Below are positions 57,405 to 64,000 of a stretch of DNA of 64,000 bases, in pieces (position 1 is the first letter of the stretch; every line of letters begins with the position of its first letter). Below the pieces are notes generated by a model, which saw only the letters and a program-made list of their open reading frames with translations, did no database searches and had not been told where the DNA came from. A program made the translations under genes and the position numbers. The DNA is from Papio anubis (Eukaryota; Chordata; Mammalia; Primates; Cercopithecidae), in NCBI RefSeq assembly GCF_008728515.1, contig NC_044995.1, forward strand, positions 16,952,127 to 17,016,126, written 5' to 3'.

Positions 57405-58552
57405 CACTGGACTTGGGCACAATGGAGATATGGCTGACTTTTGTTGTTGTTGTTGTTGTTGTCGGTTCTGAGACGGAGTTTCACTCTTGTTTCCCAGGCT
57501 GCAGTGCAGTGGCGCGATCTCAGCTCACCGCAACCTCCGCCTCCCGGGTTTGAGCGATTCTCCTGCCTCAACCTTCCGAGTAGCTGGGATTACAGGCATG
57601 CGCCACCACGTCTGGCTAATTTTGTATTTTTAGTAGAGACAGGGTTTCTCCATATTGGTCAGGCTGGTCTCGAACTCCCAACTTCAGGTGATCCACCCGC
57701 GTTGGCCTCCCAAAGTGCCAGGATTACAGGCATGAGCCACCATACCCGACCATATGGCTGACTTTCTTTTGAAAAAAGTAGTTTTTTGGGAGAGGGCAGG
57801 GCAAAGAGGTAAGAAGTAGTTGGTACTATAAGGAAACGTTAGAGACCATTTTGGAAATGTATTCATTATTTTAAGGCAACTAACAAATGATCATCCTTCA
57901 GTTAGGACATTGTAGCAGCAGCTTTTACTGGTCATGAAATTTGCATGATATCTAAAATTGTATTCCTGGAAATAGGTCAATGTCGATTAATAGTAACTTT
58001 GTATAGAAAGGCAGATGCCAGCAAGCATTAAAGTGGTACATGCAGACGGTGGTAGTTCTGGAGTCCTGGAAGCCATGAGATGCTCATCCATCACGAGGCC
58101 ATCACAGCCAGGTAAAATGCCTGAGGAAAGCAGCAGAGCTGGCCCTGCCAACATTTACCCAGGGAACGCTTCTTGGGCAGCCAGGTGTCATGGAGCACAG
58201 ACCCACAGTTCTCTTTGCACACATCGTGCTCACAGTTCCATCCATAGAAGGACGGGGGGGCAGCCACAAAAGGACCCCAGCATGCAGGTTCCCCTATTCA
58301 GGCAGCAGGTTCTGCTTAGCTCCTTACTGTCCCATATCTCCATGGGCGGCACACACTGGGAAGACCAAGGCCGAATTGCAGGCTCCTCCTGGAGCCAAAT
58401 GCTGTCATTTCTGAAGGCCAGGTCTCCCGGAGATGGACGCGCAGGTTCCTGATGGCCCAACCTGGCAATTAATGCCAGTTCAAAGGCTACAAAATGCCCA
58501 TGATCCAAATCACACTGGAAGAGAAGCAAGCCATCTTCCTGCAGTCCACAGC
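57405..58552 (-). pseudogene. Processed pseudogene of TDGF1 (CRIPTO)
   Basis: Read on the minus strand, the sequence is an intronless copy of the TDGF1 mRNA, whose parent encodes a GPI-linked EGF-CFC co-receptor for Nodal. The former start codon is GTG (58547-58549). Translation soon hits TAG (58487-58489) and shifts frame. A second frame then gives the body (LGHQEPARPSPGDLAFRNDS, EEPAIRPWSSQCVPPMEI, ELSRTCCLNRGTCMLGSF), which keeps the EGF-like cysteines, until another frameshift at the C-run near 58255. The old stop is at 57987-57989. The 3' UTR continues to about 57405 and is split by an Alu at 57448-57751. There is no promoter and it is surely non-functional. Human TDGF1 has several dispersed pseudogenes, and this may be the orthologue of a chromosome 19 copy. 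The plus-strand open frame across it is antisense noise. Confidence 0.88.
57448..57751 (-). mobile_element. Antisense Alu inside the CRIPTO pseudogene 3' UTR
   Basis: Minus-strand Alu whose tail is a (TTG)n run. The flanks 'atatggctgacttt' (57427-57440 and 57753-57766) are the target duplication, so the Alu came after the pseudogene. Confidence 0.93.
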
Positions 58553-58690
58553 TCTGTCATTGTCCCCTTGAACATCCAGGCAGGCCAGAAGATGGGAGAC
58601 AGCAGCAAGGATCCAATTTTTTTAGATGACTTCCTGGTTGCCCTAATATCAGTTACTGAGTAGTCCACCTTTTCCCCACTGATTGTTTTG

Positions 58691-58972
58691 GTTTTGTTTT
58701 TTTTCCAGATGTAGTCTTGCTCTGTCAACCAGGCTGGAGTGCAGTGGCAGGATCTCAGCTCACTGCAACCTCCACCTCCTGGGTTCAAGTGATTCTCCTG
58801 CCTCAGCCTCCCAAGGAGCTGGGATTCCTGGCACACACCACCACACCCAGCTAATTTCTTGTATTTTTAGTAGAGAGGGTTTCACTATGTTGTCTAGGTT
58901 GGTCTCAAACTCCTGACCTCAGGCGATCCACCTGCTTCAGACTCCCAAAGTGCTGGGCACCATGCCCAGCTC
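58691..58972 (-). mobile_element. Antisense Alu
   Basis: Minus-strand Alu with a TTTTG-rich start and a small deletion near its end ('agtgctgggcaccatgccc'). Confidence 0.9.
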
Positions 58973-59150
58973 CACTAATTGTTTTAAGATGCCTTTTTGT
59001 ACAAAAATTGTGTTTTAGATTTTCTAACTAGTTCTAAATCTGGTAATGCTAAAGCCTTTTATTATACTTCTTTTTCAGAGTGCTTCTGGGTGTTTTATTC
59101 ATTATGTAACTACATCAACCTCAAAGTCAGCTCACCTCATTTCTTTTCTT

Positions 59151-59152
59151 TT

Positions 59153-59202
<50 letters not shown>

Positions 59203-59483
59203 AGACAGAGTCTTGCTCTGTCACCAGGCTGGAGTGCAGTGGTGCGATCTCGGCTCACTGCAACCTCCACCTCCCAGGTATCAAGTGATTCTCCTGCCTT
59301 GGCCTTCCAAGTAGCAGGGACTATAGGCGTGCACCACCATGCCCAGGTAATTTTTGTATTTTTAGTAGAAATGGGGTTTTGCCATGTTGGCCAGGCTGGT
59401 TTCAAACTCCTGACCTCAAGTGATCCGCCACCCTTGGCTTCCCAAATTGCTGGGATTACAGGTGTGAGCCACCACACCCAGCC
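59151..59483 (-). mobile_element. Antisense Alu with an unusually long T tract
   Basis: About 45 uninterrupted T residues (59157-59201) precede a full minus-strand Alu. The body is moderately diverged, so the long homopolymer is a later expansion or an assembly uncertainty. Confidence 0.92.
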
Positions 59484-60299
59484 ATTCTACATCCTTACAA
59501 GTGGTGACATCTTATAGAGGTTAAACATCCAAAGTTTTGGGATTTGTGAGGGGCAGCACATAAGAATCTAGAGTTCTTGGACCAACGCACATCCTTAGAA
59601 TAGCTAAATACACATTCCAACTGAATTTGAATTAAATACACATTGAAACTGAATTCAGTTTCTTTATGCAAACCTAAACATATGACCTCATATCTGAGAT
59701 CCAGACTCAACTGCTTCTGGAGAAATGGCCACCTGCACATGCTGAATGTGGGAAGACCTTCCAATAAATGGGCATTGGACACCAGCTCTGAAGTGAATAC
59801 AACTAGGATGGTGGGTAAGGTTCTGTTTTCTTCAGGGATTGGACAGAACACACAAAAAAGGAAAGAGGGAGGTGGTTCTCTGTCAGCTAACTACAATGAC
59901 TAGATACTCCCACCTCCTCCTGTCACCAAGATCTACCCATACATATTGTTTTCTGCAAGGAAAGCAAAAAAATACCTCCATTTCTCATGCAATGGATGGG
60001 TCACGGGTTTGCTCCAAAAGGAGCAAACACCAGATGAAAATCATTGATCCTCAAAGTAAAAATAGCCTTTGTGCTATAATAAGAAAGATACAGTGTTTGG
60101 TCTTTCTCTCTGGTTCCTGGCACAGAACTCCTAAAACCCTTAGAATCAACGAGTGATAGTGTGTTAGGAACATCTTTTGCTCTAATGAGGTGATGCTTGG
60201 TGGCCCTTAGATAGTTTTGCAGTGGAGGCTAGTCACTAGAAAGACCAAGGCTTCACTGGAAGCTTGGAACTCTCAGCCCCATCCCCAACCTCCTGGTGG
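59484..60299. other. Stretch without recognisable gene
   Basis: Unique-looking sequence. The direct repeat 'aaatacacattccaactgaattt' / 'aaatacacattgaaactgaattc' at about 59606 and 59635 is the only structure seen. Confidence 0.45.
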
Positions 60300-61170
60300 G
60301 GAGAGGAGCGAGGGGCTGGAGATTGAGTCAATTACCATTGGTAAGTGATTTATCAATGATGCCTATGTAAGTAAACCTCCATAAAGTCCCAAACAGCAGG
60401 ATTTTGAGAGTTTCCAGATTGAACACATCAAGGTGCTGGGAGAACCCTACCAAGAGAGGGCATGGAAGCTCTACGTGCCCCCCACACCCACCCTTTACCC
60501 TGTACATCTCTTCTACATGGCTCTCTCTGAGTTGTATCCTTTATAATAAACTAGTACTGGCTGGGCGCAGTGGCTCACACCTGTAATCCCAGCACTTTGG
60601 GAGGCCAAGAAGGGTGGATCACTTGAGGACAGGAGTTCAAGACCAGCCTAGCCAGCATAGCAAAACCCCGTCTCTACTAAAAAATACACAAATTAGCCTG
60701 GCATGGTGGTAACACACCTGTAATCCCAGCTACTCAGGTGACTGAGGCACAAGAATCACTTGAATGCAGGAGGTGGAGGTTGCATTGAGCCGAGATGGAA
60801 CCACTGCACTCAAGCCTGGGTAGACAGAGCGAGACTCTGTCTCAAAATAAATAAGCTAGTACTAGTAAATACAGCACTTCGCTAAGTTGTGTGAGTTCTA
60901 GCAAATTATCAAACCTGAGGTGGTGGGTCACGGGAACTCCTGAATTTGTACTTGGCTGGGTAGAAGTGTGGGTAGCCTACATACTCCATTTGTGACTGGC
61001 ATCTGAAGTGGGCATAGTCTTATGGGACCTGTGGGGTCTGCACTAACTGCAGATAGTTGGTATCAGAATGGAACTGTGGGACACTCAGTTTGTTTTGGAG
61101 AATCGTTATGGAAAATCCCACACATATTTGGTGTCAGAAGTGTTGTCAGGAGAAAATCTCTCTCAGCCTT
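60300..61170 (+). repeat. ERVL/MaLR-like LTR remnant, split by an Alu
   Basis: The pieces 60300-60560 and 60856-61170 read as one LTR-like sequence. Landmarks are 'cctttataataaactagta' (poly(A) region), 'agcaaattatcaaacctgag', 'ggcatctgaagtgggcatag' and 'tggtgtcagaagtg'. It is similar to ERVL-class LTR 3' halves followed by the start of an internal region. The exact family is not known to me. Confidence 0.55.
60561..60855 (+). mobile_element. Alu inside the LTR remnant
   Basis: Plus-strand Alu with target duplication 'aataaactagtact' / 'aataagctagtact' (60545 and 60849). Confidence 0.92.
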
Positions 61171-61227
61171 CAAATAAAGAATGCTATCTCTTTAAAAAAT
61201 TTTTTTGTTCATTTGGTTGTTTGTTTG

Positions 61228-61530
61228 TTTCTTTGTTTGTTTGTTTGAGACAGTATGTCACCTCTGTCACCCAGGCTGAAGTGCAGTGGTATAATCATGG
61301 CTCACTGCAGCCTCAACCTCCCAGGCTCAGGTGATTCTCCCACCTCAGCCTCCTGAGTAGCAGGGACTACGGGCACCTACAACCATGCCAGGCTAATTTT
61401 TGTATTTTTTGTAGAGATGGGTTTTCACCATGTCGCCCAGGCTAATCTTGAACTCTTGGCCTCAAGCAATCCACCCGTCTCAGCTTCCCAAAGTGCTAGG
61501 ATTACAGACTGAGCCACCACGCCTGGCTTA
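61228..61530 (-). mobile_element. Antisense Alu with (GTTT)n tail
   Basis: 'gtttgtttgtttctttgtttg' type repeat followed by minus-strand Alu, moderately diverged. Confidence 0.9.
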
Positions 61531-61972
61531 AAATGGTAAATTTTTATAATTCCCTGCCCTGTGGAATTCAGGTTCCATTCAAATAGAGGAAATAGGCATA
61601 ATAAATTATTTTGTATTATAAATATAGAATATATTTTATATGTTATTGTACACAATACATGTTATTTATGTCATATATTATTACAAGTTATATGTATTCC
61701 AGGCAAACTAAACAGTCACTGTTTAAGGCAGGAGTTCTCTGAGGTATTTGAGAAGTAGTGAGGAAGTCACCTTGATTTGGAGCAGAGCAAGCAAGGGGAA
61801 AGGAATGGGGATGAAGTCAGAGAAGTAGCAAGTTGGCCTGAACTGGTATTGGAATGGTGCCTTATAGACCATTGTTGGGATTTTGGCTTTTATTCTGAGG
61901 GAAGTGAAGTTACTGGAGGTTTTGAGTCGAAGAGTGAGCTGTCTGACTTGCATTTTAAAATAATCATTGTGG
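61531..61972. other. Stretch without recognisable gene
   Basis: AT-rich unique-looking sequence; no supported feature. Confidence 0.45.
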
Positions 61973-62265
61973 GCTGGGTGCAGTGATTCACGCCTGTAAT
62001 CCCAGCACTTTGAGAGGCTGAGGTGGGTGGATTACTTGAGGTCAGGAGTTTGAGACCAGCCTGGTCAACATGGCAAAATGCTGTCTCTACTAAAAATACA
62101 AAAATTAGCCGGCATAGTGGCAGGCACCTGTAATCCCAGCTACTCAGGAGGCTGAGGCAGGAGAATCACTTGAACCCGGGAGGCAGAGGTTGCAGTGAGC
62201 CGAGATCACGTCACTGCACTCCAGCCTGGGCAATAGAGCGAGACTCCATCTCAGAAAAATAATAA
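61973..62265 (+). mobile_element. Alu (S-like)
   Basis: Full-length plus-strand Alu ending in 'aataataataa'. The flanks 'aaataatcattgtgg' and 'aataaccattctgg' form an approximate target duplication. Confidence 0.92.
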
Positions 62266-62487
62266 TAACCATTCTGGATATTTTATTAAAAATAGATTGT
62301 AGAGGGCAAAGTAGAAGCAGAGAGACCAGCAGGAGGCTATTGTAATAATCTGGGGAAGAGATGGTGGTGGTTCAGCAGGATGGGTGCAGAGGAAGTGTAA
62401 ACAGTGAACAACAGATTCTCATTATGTTGAGAAAGCTGACCCAACAAAATTTGCTGACAGATTGAATGTCATATTTGAGAATGTTGC

Positions 62488-62782
62488 CAGGCGTGGTGGC
62501 TCATGCCTGTAATCCCAGCACTTTGGGAGGCCAAGGCAGGTGGATCATGAGGTCAGGAGTTCGAGACCAGCCTGGCCAACACGGCGAAACTCCATCTCTA
62601 CTAAAGATACAAAAAATTAGCCAGGCGCGGTGGTGTGTGCCAGTAGTCCAAGCCACTTGGGAGGCTGAGGCAGGGGAATCACTTGAACCCAGGAGGCAGA
62701 GGTTGCAGTGAGCCGAGATGGTGCCATTGCACTCCAGCCTGGGTGACAGGGTGAGACTCCGCACACACACACACACACACAC
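62488..62782 (+). mobile_element. Alu with (CA)n tail
   Basis: Full-length plus-strand Alu whose tail is a CA repeat (62761-62782). The 62266-62487 spacer shows nothing. Confidence 0.92.
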
Positions 62783-62914
62783 AAAAAGAGAGAACAAATG
62801 ACTCCAAGATTTTTTCATTTGGAACAACTAGAAGGATTGAGTTGCCTTCAGTTGAGATGGAGAGGCTGTGGTTGGAATTTATTTGGGACTAATTATCAAA
62901 AACTGTGTTTTGGC

Positions 62915-63565
62915 GGCCAGGCGTGGTGGTTCACGCCTGTAATCCCAGCACTTTATTTTGGTTTTTGGTTTTTGGTTTGGTTTGGTTTGGTTTTGAGATG
63001 GAGTCTCGCTCTGTCGCCAGGCTGGACTGCAGTGGCACGATCTCAGCTCACTGCAATCTCCGCCTCCTGGGTTCAAGCGATTTTTGTGCCTCAGCCTCCC
63101 AAGTAGCTGCAACTACAGGCGTGCACCACCACACCCAGCTAATTTTGTATTTTTAGTAGAGATGGGGTTTCATCATGTTGGCCAGGATGGTCTCAATCTC
63201 CTGACCTCGTGATCCACCCTCCTCTGCCTCCCAAAGTGCTGAGATCACAGGCATGACCACCGCGCCTGGCCTCCAGCACTTTGGGAGGCCGAGGCAGGGC
63301 AAATCACTTGAGGCCAGGAGTTTTGAGACCAGCCTGGCCAACATGGCGAAATCCTGTCTCTACTAAAAATACAAAAATTAGCTGGGTGCGGTGGTGGGCA
63401 CCTGTAATCCCAGCTCCTCAGGAGGCTGAGGCAGGAGAATCACTTGAGCCCAGGAAGTGTAAGCTGCAGTGACCCGGGAGGTGGAGGTTGCAGTGAGCCT
63501 AGATCATGCCACTGCATTCCAACCTGGGTGACAGAGTGAGACTCTGTCTCAAAAAAATAAAAATA
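62915..63565 (+). mobile_element. Alu interrupted by a second, antisense Alu
   Basis: The outer plus-strand Alu runs 62915-62955 and resumes at 63273. Inside it is an antisense Alu at 62956-63272, starting with TTTGG repeats. 'ccagcacttt' is duplicated at 62946-62955 and 63273-63282, proving nesting. Confidence 0.93.
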
Positions 63566-64000
63566 AAATAAGGTAGTTGGAGAATCAGCATTAAAACTTA
63601 GTTTAAGAATTTTTACTTGATTTTTCTATTTTTCCAGAGAGTTTCTCTGGCCTCTTTGACTTGCAGGTAATGAGCAGTGTATTATTATAGCCATTCAAAT
63701 TGGAAGCTATGCTGAATTCTGGAGACTTTACGGCTAGCTCATAATTACCAATTCCCTCCAGTGATCAAGCTATCTGCCTAATTTAAAGTTACCTTCCAAA
63801 GAAGTCCTTTCTTTTGTCTTCTGTGGAATATCACAAATGTGCCTTTTGAAGCATATATGTCACATGTGGGAGAACTCACTCCATCTCTCCAAGAGAATTG
63901 TAGAAACAAAGCAAGGTACGCATGAGTCAGAATGATTTCCAACCCAATCAGCTCCCAGACACGACCTGTGATAGGTCAGAATTTTTAGATGGATCCTCCT
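63566..64000. other. Stretch without recognisable gene
   Basis: Unique-looking sequence to the window edge; no supported feature. Confidence 0.45.

Noticed and set aside
58015..58452. 145-codon plus-strand open frame
   Set aside because: Antisense to the TDGF1 pseudogene; no features of its own.
1..64000. CRISPR arrays, operons, prophage, tRNA or rRNA genes
   Set aside because: None seen. The window is primate nuclear DNA; repeats are Alu, L1, LTR elements and microsatellites.

Overview
The window is nuclear DNA of a primate, most likely an Old World monkey. It is dense in Alu and L1 repeats. The youngest AluY copies carry a 'GGCTCAAGCCTG' start and a 'GATCCGGCCACTGCAC' right arm, which I associate with cercopithecid (macaque/baboon-type) AluY lineages. 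The gene content matches the region of human 19q13.2 that holds the placental galectins and EID2.

Layout. 0-2.7 kb: old Alu and L1 debris, including a 5'-inverted L1. About 2.8-10.3 kb (copy A) and 20.6-27.8 kb (copy B): two head-to-tail copies of a roughly 7 kb galectin duplicon, both on the + strand. Copy A holds a four-exon galectin pseudogene whose only visible lesion is a TGA in exon 3. Copy B holds a complete four-exon gene of 142 codons, recognised as LGALS16. Between them (11.5-20.6 kb) lie L1 fragments and one full-length but inactivated L1. 27.8-36.7 kb: Alus, an old L1 split by a complete THE1/MaLR element, and an MLT/MST-like LTR. 37.0-41.2 kb: a GC-rich array of two full units and one truncated unit of a repeat I cannot name. 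43.9-44.35 kb: a CpG-containing candidate promoter and first exon. 44.7-52.3 kb: mostly Alus, with a CTCF-like site and an LTR remnant.

52.86-54.86 kb: the intronless gene EID2 (236 aa, + strand) with its CpG-rich promoter. 55-64 kb: Alus, a minus-strand processed pseudogene of TDGF1/CRIPTO split by an Alu, and an ERVL/MaLR-like LTR remnant.

Only two genes look functional. LGALS16 is a prototype galectin expressed in placenta. EID2 is a nuclear repressor acting on EP300/MyoD and SMAD signalling. They are neighbours in the genome and I infer no joint pathway. I found no new molecular system. The most interesting signals are genome-structural: the galectin duplication and its apparent orientation change, a fragment of galectin flank inside an L1, an intronic 40-bp palindrome, and the unidentified GC-rich array.
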